A model generated the notes under the pieces. It was not told the origin of the DNA and did not search any database. It was given only the letters and a program-made list of their open reading frames with translations. From contig JADLDI010000062.1 of assembly GCA_020846745.1 (NCBI GenBank), forward strand, positions 1-64,000: DNA of 64,000 bases, in the 5' to 3' direction. This stretch comes from Bryobacterales bacterium (lineage in GTDB: Bacteria > Acidobacteriota > Terriglobia > Bryobacterales > Bryobacteraceae). This document shows positions 1 to 8,859 of the stretch, one piece after another; within the stretch, counting starts at the first letter, position 1; every line of letters begins with the position of its first letter. The position numbers and the translations under genes were made by a program.

Positions 1-26
1 ACGCAACTGCGGCATTGGGGTACGTT

Positions 27-749
27 ATGGATCATGACCGGCCGGCGCTAACTACATACGAAGAGTTGGCGCAGCGGATGGATCATCTGCTGGTCCATCC
101 AACACTGACGGAAGATCAATTGCGCGACGGCTGTCTGATGGCGATCGAGTATGATGTCGCCTCGGTGACCGTTCGCCCCTGCGATTTGGACATCGCGTTG
201 CGCGTGGTTCGCGGCACTAAGGTCGCGCTCGGATCTGTTGTCGGCTTTCCCCACGGGACCCAGAATACAGCCACCAAACTGTACGAAGCGCGCGACCTGA
301 TCCGCCGGGGAGCAAAGTATCTGGACGTAGCGATTAATGTATCGAAGCTGATGGCTCGCCAGTGGATCTACGTCGAAACGGAACTGCTGCAACTCTCGCA
401 GATCGCTCGCGAAGAGGGTGTCACGCTGCACGTCATTCTGGAAACACCGGTTTTACCGGAGGAGCAGAAGATCGTCGCTTGCCGCATTGCAAAACGCGCG
501 GCGCCAGCGGGCGTTTGTACGGCGAGCGGTTATGCTGGTCCGTTCTCGCAACCCGACTTGGAGTTACTGGTGCGCAAATGTGAAGGATATCTCGGCATTA
601 AGGCATCTCCGGTGGATACGCTGGATGCTGCATTGCAGCATCATGCTCTCGGAGCCACTCGTTTCGGTTCTCGACATACTGAGGCGATCCTGCAGGCGTG
701 GAGAAAGCGGCTTCAAGAACAGCCGTCTAAGTCGATTGCCGTTTCTTAA
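27..749 (+). CDS. DeoC-like deoxyribose-phosphate aldolase homologue lacking the Schiff-base lysine
   Basis: The product (240 aa from the ATG at 27) matches the class I DeoC TIM-barrel family along its length: an N-terminal helix with DHLLVHP, the strand VVGFPHG, LDVAIN, and HVILET. The family cleaves 2-deoxyribose-5-phosphate into acetaldehyde and glyceraldehyde-3-phosphate. The lysine that forms the Schiff base, normally in a KTSTG motif, is replaced: the sequence reads VCTASG, with Cys164 at that site. The second conserved lysine (GIKAS, Lys192) and the Asp of LDVAIN remain. It is therefore probably not a normal aldolase. The frame is open to the window edge through a TTG at 15, so a slightly earlier start is possible. 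aroDE follows 52 nt downstream on the same strand. Confidence 0.8.
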   Translation: MDHDRPALTTYEELAQRMDHLLVHPTLTEDQLRDGCLMAIEYDVASVTVRPCDLDIALRVVRGTKVALGSVVGFPHGTQNTATKLYEARDLIRRGAKYLDVAINVSKLMARQWIYVETELLQLSQIAREEGVTLHVILETPVLPEEQKIVACRIAKRAAPAGVCTASGYAGPFSQPDLELLVRKCEGYLGIKASPVDTLDAALQHHALGATRFGSRHTEAILQAWRKRLQEQPSKSIAVS

Positions 750-801
750 ATTTCATGGTCAGTGTCCAACTATCCGCGTGTTATCCTGAAAGCCGCGTCG
801 C

Positions 802-2343
802 ATGACCGGCCGGAACGCGCTCCCTCGAATCTGCATTGCACTTGGCTTCTCCGATGTTGATGAGTTGCTGGCCCACGCTGGGCAGGAAGTAGCGTCCGGC
901 GAAACGTTTTTCGAGTTTCGGCTCGATTATTTGCCGCAACCGATGCACGGCGTGGCGGCCATCCGGAAGTTTCTCACACAAAACCCCGATTGCACCATCC
1001 TGGCCACGTGCCGCCGTCATCAGAATCACGGACGGTTCAACGGCAGTATTGAAGAGCAGGTGGCGATTCTCGAAGCTGCCTTTCAAGCTGGCGCCCGTGC
1101 CGTGGATGTTGAAATTGAAAGCGCTGAGGTTGCGCTGCCGTTGATCGAGCCGCTGCGGGCGCGGGGTCTGCTGATCATTTCGTTCCACAATTTCAGCGGT
1201 ACGCCGGCGATTGACCCGATTGTGCGGCGGATGACGAAGGTCCCCGCCGACGCCTATAAGATTGTCACAACGGCGCGGAAACCGTCCGATAATCTGCGGG
1301 TGCTGGTGGCGGCGCGCACACATTCCCGGACACCTCTCATCCTGCTTGCGATGGGCGAAATGGGCCTGCCGACGCGAATTGTTTCGCCGTCGATGGGTGG
1401 GCTGTACACTTATGCGGCGCCCAACGCGGCGGAAGGGACTGCTCCCGGACAACTGCCGGCGCGCCAGCTTAGGTCGCTCTACCGGTTCGATAAGTTCACC
1501 AAAGCCGCGAAGGTGTACGGCGTCATCGCCAGTCCGGTGCGCCATTCGATTTCGCCGGCGGTGCATAACCGGGCGTTTCAGGCGCGCCGCATCGACGCGG
1601 TGTACCTGCCCCTACTGGTTCAACCGGCCCAACTCAAAGATTTCTTTCAGTTTGCCACCAACCTGCCGATTGCCGGATTTAGCGTCACCATTCCGCACAA
1701 GCAGCGGATTATTCGCTACCTGGACGTCATCGACCCGCTCGCCCGGCGCATCGGCGCGGTGAACACGGTGTGGCGCAAAGCCGGCAAATGGCGTGGCGCC
1801 AACACCGACGTGCAGGGGGTGATCGCTCCCCTGAAGAAGCGTATGACATTGATGAAATCGTCGGTGCTGATCATCGGCAATGGCGGTGCCGCGCGTAGTG
1901 CGGCGTTTGCGCTGTCCGACGCCGGGGCGAAGGTGTCGATTGTGGGCCGCAACCCCGATCGTGTTCGCGCGCTCGCGAAGGCATGCGGAGCGCTGCCGCT
2001 GCTGCGGGAACAACTGGATTCGCAACGGTTTGACGCCGTTGTCCATTGCACGCCGATCGGCATGTATCCACATGTCAACGAGTGCTTCTTCCAGGACAAA
2101 ATACCGGCGGATCTCGTGTTCGATATGGTGTACAACCCCCTGGAAACGCAGTTGATTCAGCGCGCGAGTAGCCAGGGCGCAACTACCATCGCGGGACTGC
2201 AGATGTTTTTGGAACAGGCCGCGCATCAGTTCGAGATCTGGACCGGCGAGTCGGCTCCCCGGCCTGTGATGGAGAAGGCAGCGTTGGAGGCATTAGCCGT
2301 CCATGCTTCCAACAACCACACCCCATTGGAAACCAAGTCCTAA
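802..2343 (+). CDS. aroDE: bifunctional 3-dehydroquinate dehydratase / shikimate dehydrogenase
   Basis: This 513-aa fusion covers steps 3 and 4 of the shikimate pathway. Residues 1-225 are a type I dehydroquinase: the catalytic pair is visible as His129 (SFHNF) and the Schiff-base Lys153 (YKIV). Residues from about 236 are shikimate dehydrogenase, with the substrate-binding SPxxHN segment (251-256), TIPHK with the catalytic lysine, NTD, a Rossmann NGGAARS loop, and a C-terminal GLQMFLEQAAHQF. The fusion order resembles plant AROD/E and several bacterial fusions. The ATG at 802 follows deoC closely. The stop codon overlaps that of fliM on the other strand. Confidence 0.93.
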   Translation: MTGRNALPRICIALGFSDVDELLAHAGQEVASGETFFEFRLDYLPQPMHGVAAIRKFLTQNPDCTILATCRRHQNHGRFNGSIEEQVAILEAAFQAGARAVDVEIESAEVALPLIEPLRARGLLIISFHNFSGTPAIDPIVRRMTKVPADAYKIVTTARKPSDNLRVLVAARTHSRTPLILLAMGEMGLPTRIVSPSMGGLYTYAAPNAAEGTAPGQLPARQLRSLYRFDKFTKAAKVYGVIASPVRHSISPAVHNRAFQARRIDAVYLPLLVQPAQLKDFFQFATNLPIAGFSVTIPHKQRIIRYLDVIDPLARRIGAVNTVWRKAGKWRGANTDVQGVIAPLKKRMTLMKSSVLIIGNGGAARSAAFALSDAGAKVSIVGRNPDRVRALAKACGALPLLREQLDSQRFDAVVHCTPIGMYPHVNECFFQDKIPADLVFDMVYNPLETQLIQRASSQGATTIAGLQMFLEQAAHQFEIWTGESAPRPVMEKAALEALAVHASNNHTPLETKS

Positions 2344-3332
2344 CGCTGGTTGAGCCCCTCATCCAAAGGGACCAGCGACTCCAGGGCGAAGCAGCGTTTC
2401 CGTCCGTTATCTACGATCTGTCCGTACCATTTGGAAAGCCCGTTTAACGACAACCGAATCGGCCGGTTCACATCGTAGTCGAGCTTCAGGATGTCTCCGG
2501 CTTCCAGCTCCATCAGGTCTTTGGTCCGGATCGTCGGGCCGTCCAATCGGGCGTCAACTCCCAACAGGGCCGGCTGCAGCAGCTTCAGAATACGGTTCTG
2601 CTCGTCTTCAGAAGCCTCAGTCTTGCGCATCAACCACTGCGAATCGAACTTCTGGCGGAGCATCTTGATGATGATCGAGGGTATCCCGATATTGATCATC
2701 CCGATGTTCTCCGTCAAACGGACCTCCAGGCTGACGGCCACCACTGCTTCGTTCGGTGCGAGCAGTTGCAGCATCTGCGGTTCCGTTTCGCGGCCTTCAA
2801 TGGAAAAATCGAAATTCGTGACGGTTTCCCATGCTTCCCGCATGTCCCGCAGGATGATGCGGTAGACGCCTTCCATGATGCTTTGCTCGATTTCCGTGAT
2901 TTCGCGTTCGATCCGCTGTGCCGTCACTTTCCCGTTGCCGCCGAGCAGCATCTCAATGATCGGGAATACCAGCGAGGGGTTCATCTCGAGCACCGCGCTA
3001 CCGTCATAGGGCTTCATTGCCAGCGCCGTGATGATTGTTGGCGAAGGCAGGCACTGCACGAATTCCATGAACGACAACTGCTCGACCGACACCAGGTTGA
3101 CGCTCACGTAAGCGCGTAAATAGGCCGATAGAGATGAGGCAAGAGTTCGTGCGAAGTTCTCATGTAGCAGGTGGATGGCTCGAAGCTGGTCTTTCGCGAT
3201 GCGGTCTGGCCGGCGGAAATCGTAGGGTTGCGCTCGCTTCTGGTCTTCTCCACCGCCGTCCTTGTCCTGGAGATTGCGAAATACATTGTCAATCTCCTCC
3301 TGCGATAGAACACGATCCAGTGCCACACCCAT
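2340..3332 (-). CDS. fliM: flagellar motor switch protein FliM
   Basis: The protein is 330 aa, the usual FliM length. The extreme N-terminus carries the phospho-CheY-binding helix LSQEEIDNVF (residues 9-18), followed by the conserved start of the middle domain (YDFRRPDRIAKDQLRA). The middle domain continues to about residue 240. The last 80 residues fit the SpoA/FliN-like domain (GDILKLD, NRPIRLSLNG) that builds the C-ring. FliM links the chemotaxis signal to rotor switching at the cytoplasmic face of the flagellar base. No other flagellar or chemotaxis gene lies nearby, which is unusual. It converges on aroDE with a 4-nt tail overlap and is divergent from mtaB. Confidence 0.95.
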   Translation of the reverse strand: MGVALDRVLSQEEIDNVFRNLQDKDGGGEDQKRAQPYDFRRPDRIAKDQLRAIHLLHENFARTLASSLSAYLRAYVSVNLVSVEQLSFMEFVQCLPSPTIITALAMKPYDGSAVLEMNPSLVFPIIEMLLGGNGKVTAQRIEREITEIEQSIMEGVYRIILRDMREAWETVTNFDFSIEGRETEPQMLQLLAPNEAVVAVSLEVRLTENIGMINIGIPSIIIKMLRQKFDSQWLMRKTEASEDEQNRILKLLQPALLGVDARLDGPTIRTKDLMELEAGDILKLDYDVNRPIRLSLNGLSKWYGQIVDNGRKRCFALESLVPLDEGLNQR

Positions 3333-3380
3333 CTATCGGTGGCCATCGGCAGAGTCTTTACGTTCTTTAGAATATTTGTA

Positions 3381-4691
3381 GTGGGGCGATTTCTTGTTCA
3401 AAACTTCGGATGCCGGGCCACCCAGGCGGACGGTGCAGCTTTGGCCTCTGCGTTAGAGGGGTCCGGGCACGCGCCCGTAGAGTCGACCGGCAACGCTGAT
3501 ATTGTAATTCTCAACACCTGCACCGTTACGGCGGCCGCCGATGACGATGTTCGCCAGACGGTTCGCCGCGTCCACCGCGAAAATCCGAACGCTAACATAT
3601 TGATTACCGGTTGCTACGCTCAGCGCGCACCCGCCGAACTCGCTTCCCTGCCCGGCGTCCGCTGGGTTGTCGGCAATTCCCACAAGACAACTATCCCCGA
3701 CATCCTGCACGATGCGAACGCGTCCGTCGACTTTCACGGCGAGATACACGTCGGCGACATTTTCGCCCAGCAGGAATTCCTCTCCGCCCCGGTGGAGGAT
3801 GGCGGCGACCGGTCGCGGCCGAACCTCAAGATCCAGGACGGCTGCAATAACATCTGCACGTTCTGCATCATTCCGCACGTCCGGGGTAGGTCGCGGAGCG
3901 CAACTCCGGAGCAGGTGATCGATCAAGTTCGGGCGTTAGCCGGCCGGTATCCCGAAATCGTACTATCCGGCATCAATCTCGGCCGATGGGGCCGCGACGC
4001 CGGGCGTCCGTTTGGATTCCGCCTGGCTGGGCTCATACGCCGGTTGCTCGACGAGACGCCGGTTCAGCGGCTCCGGCTCAGTTCCATTGAGCCGATGGAC
4101 TTCTCAGACGACCTGCTGGAGTTGATGGCGTCGTCGCCACGAATCGCCAAGCATGTCCATGCGCCGCTGCAATCCGGTTCCGACTCGGTCCTGAAGCGCA
4201 TGAAGCGCCGCTACCGGATCCGCCACTATGCCGACCGCCTGGCCCGCGCCCGGGCGCTCATGCCGAAGGCGGCTATCGGGGCGGACGTGATGGTGGGTTT
4301 TCCGGGGGAAACGGAGGCGGAGTTCGAGGAGACGTACGGTTTCATCGAGCAGCAATCATTTGCATATTTGCATGTCTTTACATATTCCGAACGCCCCGGC
4401 ACCCCTGCCGCTGCGGAACGAACCCAAATTCCCATCCCCGTCAGGAAGCGCCGCAACCGGCTCCTCCGCGAACTAGGCGCCCGCAAGAACGCCGAATTCC
4501 GCAGCAGTCTTCTCGGCCAACCCCTTTCGGTAGTAACGCTCGACCGTCCCCTCTCCGCTCTGAGCGACAACTTCATCCCCATCGAACTCGCCACCCCGCG
4601 TCCGCCAAACCAGGTTGTGACGGTGTATCCGGATGCCCTGAGCGAGAAGGGTTTGCGGGAGCGCAATCCGCTGCGGGTGCTGGCGGGCTAA
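3381..4691 (+). CDS. mtaB: tRNA t6A37 methylthiotransferase MtaB
   Basis: This radical-SAM methylthiotransferase converts N6-threonylcarbamoyladenosine-37 of tRNA to its 2-methylthio form. The N-terminal UPF0004 domain begins NFGCRATQAD and contains NTCTVT and ITGCYAQR, giving the three cysteines of the auxiliary cluster. The radical-SAM CxxxCxxC is seen as CNNICTFC. GRSRSATPEQV and the C-terminal TRAM-like region follow. I chose the GTG at 3381 because it puts the first family motif at residue 9. A TAGAAT hexamer lies 7 nt before it, and the longer frame from the ATG at 3339 adds 14 hydrophobic residues that do not belong to the family. That longer start remains possible. Confidence 0.92.
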   Translation: MGRFLVQNFGCRATQADGAALASALEGSGHAPVESTGNADIVILNTCTVTAAADDDVRQTVRRVHRENPNANILITGCYAQRAPAELASLPGVRWVVGNSHKTTIPDILHDANASVDFHGEIHVGDIFAQQEFLSAPVEDGGDRSRPNLKIQDGCNNICTFCIIPHVRGRSRSATPEQVIDQVRALAGRYPEIVLSGINLGRWGRDAGRPFGFRLAGLIRRLLDETPVQRLRLSSIEPMDFSDDLLELMASSPRIAKHVHAPLQSGSDSVLKRMKRRYRIRHYADRLARARALMPKAAIGADVMVGFPGETEAEFEETYGFIEQQSFAYLHVFTYSERPGTPAAAERTQIPIPVRKRRNRLLRELGARKNAEFRSSLLGQPLSVVTLDRPLSALSDNFIPIELATPRPPNQVVTVYPDALSEKGLRERNPLRVLAG

Positions 4692-4694
4692 TAC

Positions 4695-4714
4695 GTACAG
4701 CATTCCTGTACAAT
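4695..4714 (+). promoter_or_regulatory. promoter-operator of the YefM/YoeB-type operon
   Basis: A perfect inverted repeat, GTACAG-CATTC-CTGTAC, occupies 4695-4711. It overlaps a -10-like TACAAT at 4709-4714. The antitoxin ATG follows 15 nt later. E. coli YefM autorepresses through palindromes containing TGTACA, so this is the expected place and sequence type for antitoxin binding. The -35 is not recognisable. Confidence 0.65.
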
Positions 4715-4729
4715 AGACGTAGACACCTC

Positions 4730-5017
4730 ATGCCCACCGAGACGACCTATACGAATCTTCGTGAGAACTTGGCCAGCATCCTGGACGACGTAGTCGATCA
4801 GCAGGAAGTCGTTATCGTGCGCCGCAAGGCATCTCGTGATGTGGCTCTTATTCCTGCATCCGAGCTTGCGGGCCTTATGGAAACCGCCCACTTGCTCCGA
4901 TCCCCGCGAAATGCACGGCGCTTGCTGACTGCCCTAAACCGTGCCAAGAAGGGTAAGGTGAAGCCGTCGACTATTAGTGAACTGAGGCAAGAAATCCTTG
5001 GTGACAACCCCGCCTAA
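4730..5017 (+). CDS. type II antitoxin, Phd/YefM family
   Basis: This 95-aa protein has the Phd/YefM fold pattern: an N-terminal TYTNLRENLASILDDV helix, the strand VVIVRRKA, then DVALIPASELAGLMETAHLLRSP, which closely follows the YefM DNA-binding and dimer region. The C-terminal 30 residues are basic and probably form the toxin-neutralising tail. The toxin gene overlaps its 3' end by 17 nt, giving the usual antitoxin-first operon. The palindrome over its promoter indicates autoregulation by the antitoxin and its complex with the toxin. Confidence 0.9.
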   Translation: MPTETTYTNLRENLASILDDVVDQQEVVIVRRKASRDVALIPASELAGLMETAHLLRSPRNARRLLTALNRAKKGKVKPSTISELRQEILGDNPA

Positions 5018-5276
5018 GCGAGTCGCGGTGTTCCAGCCCGAGTTCCGGGACGATCTGCACCGCTGGGTGGAAACCGACAGGTACACTGCCATTCGCATCC
5101 TTGACTTGGTCGAAGCCGTGTTGCGCGACCCATTCCGAGGAGTTGGTAAGCCGGAAGCGCTGCGTCACACGTTTGCCGGCTGCTGGTCAAGAAGGGTTAC
5201 GCAGGAGCATCGCCTCGTATACAGAGTCAGCGAAGACAGGATTGATTTTCTGCAAGCCCGCTACCACTACGACTGA
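5001..5276 (+). CDS. toxin of the Txe/YoeB family (ribosome-dependent mRNA interferase)
   Basis: The 91-aa product matches YoeB closely and in order: FQPEFRDDLHRWVETD, GKPEALRHTFAG, WSRRVTQEHRLVYRV and the C-terminal RYHY. The YoeB catalytic glutamate, arginine and terminal His-Tyr all have counterparts here, so the toxin should be active. YoeB binds the 70S ribosome and cleaves mRNA in the A site. The GTG at 5001 is preferred; a TTG one codon earlier (4998) is also possible. Both lie inside the antitoxin gene, which favours translational coupling. Confidence 0.9.
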   Translation: MTTPPKRVAVFQPEFRDDLHRWVETDRYTAIRILDLVEAVLRDPFRGVGKPEALRHTFAGCWSRRVTQEHRLVYRVSEDRIDFLQARYHYD

Positions 5277-5279
5277 GCT

Positions 5280-5705
5280 CTATTTTTGCCATTTAAAGAA
5301 GTAGAACAGCAGCGGCTTGGCGCCGGTGTTCTTGATGCCGTGCAGCGCGTTGGCGGCGCAGTACATCATGGAACCCGGACCTACCTTGGTGGTCTTTCCG
5401 TCGACTACGATCTCGCCCGAGCCTTCGGTGACCAGCACGAACTCTTCTTCCGGGTGCGTATGCGGTGGATGCGGCTCCATTCCGGCTTTCAGCAGTAAGC
5501 TGCCGGCGGTCATGGAACCGACCTGATCGGTGGCGCCCTGGAAGTAGATCCGCAGGTCGCCGAACGGCTCCTTCTTGAGGGAGGCTTGTGCGGTTGCTCG
5601 CGTTTCGTTCGGGATCTTGGCCGCTTTGCCCGGCGCCGCCACGGGCAATCCGAGAAACGAACCCAATCCTGCGAGCTTTAAGAGATCCCGACGTTGGTGA
5701 GCCAT
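5280..5705 (-). CDS. exported cupin-domain protein
   Basis: From the ATG at 5705 the product is 141 aa. It begins with a short Tat-like leader (twin Arg at residues 5-6, then [18 protein letters not shown]), followed by a single cupin barrel. The metal-binding pattern is visible as [20 protein letters not shown] in the first motif and HGIKN in the second. The substrate is unknown; small single-cupin proteins of this kind include enzymes and sensors. The longer upstream frame lacks family features and would run through the preceding gene, so it was trimmed. It overlaps that gene (5678-6082) by 28 nt. Confidence 0.8.
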   Translation of the reverse strand: MAHQRRDLLKLAGLGSFLGLPVAAPGKAAKIPNETRATAQASLKKEPFGDLRIYFQGATDQVGSMTAGSLLLKAGMEPHPPHTHPEEEFVLVTEGSGEIVVDGKTTKVGPGSMMYCAANALHGIKNTGAKPLLFYFFKWQK

Positions 5706-6082
5706 GCGCGTTGTCCTGTACATTCCCGGATTTCCACGATTTTCGATGTGGTGATCGTCCGGCACTCCTGGTCGCGAAACTCCAGGTGCATACCGCGGCC
5801 GATGAAGGCCGCTTTGATCATCGCACCGCCCCACGTCGATCCGTGAATGCGTACCAGCACGGGATTCGGGCAAAAGGTCGGGTGGCCGGAGATCCAGGCT
5901 TCGCCTGACCCGCAATAGCGCAAGCGATACTGCCGGTTCTCGGTGATCAGTTCCAGTTCGGTCCCCGCGACCAGATCTTCCAGGCGAACCCCGCCCAAAA
6001 TCTCCGATTCGACGATCCGGGAGTTCACACGGTCCGCGAAACTGCCGTGCGGGAAGCCGCTAACAAAGACACCCGTATGCAT
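5678..6082 (-). CDS. conserved-looking protein of unknown function
   Basis: I do not recognise this 134-aa protein. It has no signal peptide or membrane segment. The composition is soluble and strand-rich, with glycine and charged residues ([25 protein letters not shown], then a WISGHP segment and three cysteines). Support for coding is its same-strand position 24 nt after a methyltransferase gene and the 28-nt overlap of its end with the cupin gene, an arrangement typical of coupled translation. Confidence 0.6.
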   Translation of the reverse strand: MHTGVFVSGFPHGSFADRVNSRIVESEILGGVRLEDLVAGTELELITENRQYRLRYCGSGEAWISGHPTFCPNPVLVRIHGSTWGGAMIKAAFIGRGMHLEFRDQECRTITTSKIVEIRECTGQRAWLTNVGIS

Positions 6083-6106
6083 GCTCAGCCGAAACCTGAT
6101 TATACG

Positions 6107-6802
6107 CTACCGTGCAGATTGCCTGACGGCACGGCAGATGTAGCCGAGGGTGAAGTCGCGCTTTTTGTCGAGCCCATCGAGCAGCGGTAGGACCAGCGCC
6201 GCCGGACCCAACAACACCGCGCCCAGCAGCACCAAGGGACCGGGCAGGAATTGCAAGCCGTTTAGCATTCGACGCGCCAGCAACCGGAAGAACCCGCCTA
6301 CGGGTTCAATGCGCAATTCGCCGAATCCGGCGCGTTCCAGCAAGTATGTCAAGCCGTGCCGAGTGTACCGGAAATAGTCGTGCGGGGCCTGGTGGACTTC
6401 CCACTCCATCGGCGCCACGAGCAGCAGATGGCCGCCGGGCCGCAACACCCGTGCGAGTTCGCGCACCACTTGTGCGGGTTCGGCGACATGCTCCAGCGTC
6501 ACAATGTTCACGCACGCATCGCAGACGCCGTCGGCGAGCGGCAGCGCGCTCAGGTCCGCTACGCAGTCGAGCTTGCCGTAGTCCCATTGCGGATCGCCTA
6601 TCGCCAAGTCCACGGCCAGATACTTGTGCCGGCGAAAGAGCTGCGCGTACCTTAGTTCCCCGGCTCCGGCATCCAGCACGCGAGAACCAGCAGGCAGAGC
6701 TTGTGAAAACGTAGCAGCGGCTTGTTCGATTTCGGTCTCGAAGTGCAGCACCCAGCGCCGCAGCCACTGAGGCATCGATTGAACCAGGCCGCGGTACAGC
6801 AT
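6107..6802 (-). CDS. class I SAM-dependent methyltransferase
   Basis: This 231-aa protein has methyltransferase-11-type motifs: motif I VLDAGAGELRYAQLF near residue 41, an acidic residue after motif II (AVDLAIGD), the post-motif VNIVTLEHV, and ARVLRPGGHLLLVAP. The C-terminal part (residues 165-215) has two hydrophobic stretches (LQFLPGPLVLLGAVLLGPAA) that could tether it to the membrane. The acceptor is unknown. It is the last gene of a three-gene unit with another methyltransferase and a family 2 glycosyltransferase, so modification of a sugar or lipid-linked glycan is plausible. Confidence 0.85.
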   Translation of the reverse strand: MLYRGLVQSMPQWLRRWVLHFETEIEQAAATFSQALPAGSRVLDAGAGELRYAQLFRRHKYLAVDLAIGDPQWDYGKLDCVADLSALPLADGVCDACVNIVTLEHVAEPAQVVRELARVLRPGGHLLLVAPMEWEVHQAPHDYFRYTRHGLTYLLERAGFGELRIEPVGGFFRLLARRMLNGLQFLPGPLVLLGAVLLGPAALVLPLLDGLDKKRDFTLGYICRAVRQSAR

Positions 6803-6817
6803 CGCTTCGATAGGGAA

Positions 6818-7822
6818 CTAAGCCTTCTTCTTCCGCGCTTCCACCATCACCGTGGACCCTGCGCGGCAGGCCGCTTCCAGGGCCGTGAACGGGAGGGCGG
6901 CGGCCACCAGGCAGAGATACACCAGATCCTTCCACAGTTTCTGCCTCGGCGATTCGTTCAGGCCGCGGATGCGCCGCGCCATAGGATCGAGCCCCGGCGC
7001 GATGCTCGTTGCCAGCCCCGCCGGATTGTCTCGAAGCGAGAAGTGTTTCACCTGCAGCACTTCGAATCCGCAGCGGTCCAGTAGAATCTCGATGTCCTTC
7101 AAGCGGAAGTTCAGCAGGTGGCGCGGAATATCGACGCCCGCCCAGTATTCGCCCATCAGCAGAAACTGCCAGCAGGCGGCGTTCGGAACCTGGACGATGA
7201 GACGGCCATCGTCCTGCAGCAGGTTGTACGCCGATTCTAGATACGACACGGGATCATATAAATGTTCCAGCACATGGAACATTGTGACGGCCGCGCAACT
7301 CCCATTGGGCAGCGGTGGATGCGACAGCGATGCGCAAATGGTGGGCACTTCGTTCTGCCGCCACGCCGCCGTTGCAGCCGACAAGGAAAAATCTAAACCG
7401 ATGCCGGGCCATCCGCGCTCCCCGAGCATCTTGAGGAACAGACCGCCGCCGCAGCCGACATCGAGTATCGGACCGTCCGCGGTGCAGTTGGTCAGTGCAT
7501 GCTCGACAAACCGTACGTGGTCGCGTAAAACAAAACGCCGGTATAACTCCTCTAACTGCGAAACAGCGTCGTGCTCGGGAACGTACCAATAGTCGGGCGG
7601 ATAATACTGCTGCAACTCCAGGGGAGAAGGCCACGGCGACAGACGGATCAGTCCGCAGGCGCCGCATTCCGCGACCCAAAACATTTTGTCGGTAGTCTGA
7701 TACAACCGGTCTGTGCCTTCAAAAAGGATGCGCGAGTGCGAGCTATCGCAGGCCGGGCAGGGCTCCATCTCCACCAAACCTTCCGGTTGCGGCACGGGTT
7801 CCGCGCCCGGCATATCCGCCAT
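6818..7822 (-). CDS. class I SAM-dependent methyltransferase with N-terminal zinc-ribbon-like segment
   Basis: From the ATG at 7822 the product is 334 aa. The N-terminus carries CPACDSS and a later CGACG, a four-cysteine zinc-ribbon pattern common in this methyltransferase type. The SAM domain follows (ILDVGCGGGLFLKML, GLDFS, VTMFHVLEHLYDP, GRLIVQVPN). A hydrophobic C-terminal stretch (LVYLCLVAAALPFTALEAA) may associate with membrane. The frame is open upstream to 8125, but that part lies antisense-free inside the glycosyltransferase gene and has no family similarity, so it was excluded. The glycosyltransferase ends 11 nt before this start. Confidence 0.85.
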   Translation of the reverse strand: MADMPGAEPVPQPEGLVEMEPCPACDSSHSRILFEGTDRLYQTTDKMFWVAECGACGLIRLSPWPSPLELQQYYPPDYWYVPEHDAVSQLEELYRRFVLRDHVRFVEHALTNCTADGPILDVGCGGGLFLKMLGERGWPGIGLDFSLSAATAAWRQNEVPTICASLSHPPLPNGSCAAVTMFHVLEHLYDPVSYLESAYNLLQDDGRLIVQVPNAACWQFLLMGEYWAGVDIPRHLLNFRLKDIEILLDRCGFEVLQVKHFSLRDNPAGLATSIAPGLDPMARRIRGLNESPRQKLWKDLVYLCLVAAALPFTALEAACRAGSTVMVEARKKKA

Positions 7823-7833
7823 GACGGTAGTGC

Positions 7834-8859
7834 TCAGATGGCCTGTTCGCTCAGTTCCTTCAGGCTGATGCGGAAACGCTTCATCAGCGCGATCACCTCC
7901 GAAGAGGTCAATCTGCGGATCTTGTTCAGTTGCTTCCGCTTCCGAAACATTTTCGGCATCATTCGTAGCGCCGCTAAATCCGCCTGCAGCAGCGTCAAAG
8001 CGACCGTTGCTTTGCCTATCAAACCGGGAAATCTGCCCGCCTCCCCCTTGCCCCTCATCGCCGCCCATGCCCCCGCGGCGAGCCTTGCGAGATAGTACAC
8101 GCCGTTTAGCCACAGCAGTCTCCACGGAAACAGCTTTGCAGCCAGTAGGACACGATTTCGCTCAATGAGTAAGAGTCTCCTGGTGGACATCACGCCAAGT
8201 GTGGCCCCTCTGTGATGCCGCACGATTGCCTGTGGGACGTACAGGCACTTCCATCCGGCTATTCTAGCGCGCAACCCTAACTCCGCGTCATCCGCGTAGG
8301 CAAAGAAGTCTTCGTCAAACCCGCCAATTTCATCGAGCATCGACTTGCGGTACATGGCCGCGCAACCGTCCGGCCACAGAACTTCTTCCACGGCATCGTA
8401 TTGCCCATGATCGCGCTCGCCGCTGCCGCGTCCGCGGTTCTGCCCGTCCCAATAAATCAGGTGTCCTACTTTATCTATTCGCTCCGGATCTTCCCAAACC
8501 AGGATCTTAGAAGCTGCCATCCCCACCTGCTCATCCGCAAAGGCGGTAGTTAGAAGTTCCAGCCATCGTGGATGCGCCTCGGCATCGTTATTCAAAAGAG
8601 CTATTACCTTGCCCGATGCCAGTAGTATGCCTTGATTATTAGCGGCACAGAAACCACGGTTCTCCGTGTTACGTACAACCTGCAGGTGCAGGCGTGAACC
8701 GAACTCGCGCGCAGCCATCTCGCAACTACCGTCGGTAGAGCCGTTATCGACGAGCACTACCTCGAAATTGGAATAAGTCTGCTCGGCGAGCGAGTGCAGG
8801 CACGCGCGCAACAGATCGCGACGGTTCCAGTTGACGACTACAACTGTAATCAGGTCCAA
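7834..8859 (-). CDS. glycosyltransferase family 2
   Basis: The 341-aa protein is a GT-A fold transferase. The N-terminus VVVVNWNRRDLLRACLHSL leads to the nucleotide-binding DNGSTDGS and the LLNNDAE metal-binding region. GGFDEDFFAYADDAELGLR provides the acceptor/catalytic acidic residues, as in rhamnosyltransferase-like enzymes. A hydrophobic region around residues 245-285 may lie on the membrane. It heads the unit with the two methyltransferases downstream and is divergent from the RodZ-like gene. Confidence 0.88.
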   Translation of the reverse strand: MDLITVVVVNWNRRDLLRACLHSLAEQTYSNFEVVLVDNGSTDGSCEMAAREFGSRLHLQVVRNTENRGFCAANNQGILLASGKVIALLNNDAEAHPRWLELLTTAFADEQVGMAASKILVWEDPERIDKVGHLIYWDGQNRGRGSGERDHGQYDAVEEVLWPDGCAAMYRKSMLDEIGGFDEDFFAYADDAELGLRARIAGWKCLYVPQAIVRHHRGATLGVMSTRRLLLIERNRVLLAAKLFPWRLLWLNGVYYLARLAAGAWAAMRGKGEAGRFPGLIGKATVALTLLQADLAALRMMPKMFRKRKQLNKIRRLTSSEVIALMKRFRISLKELSEQAI

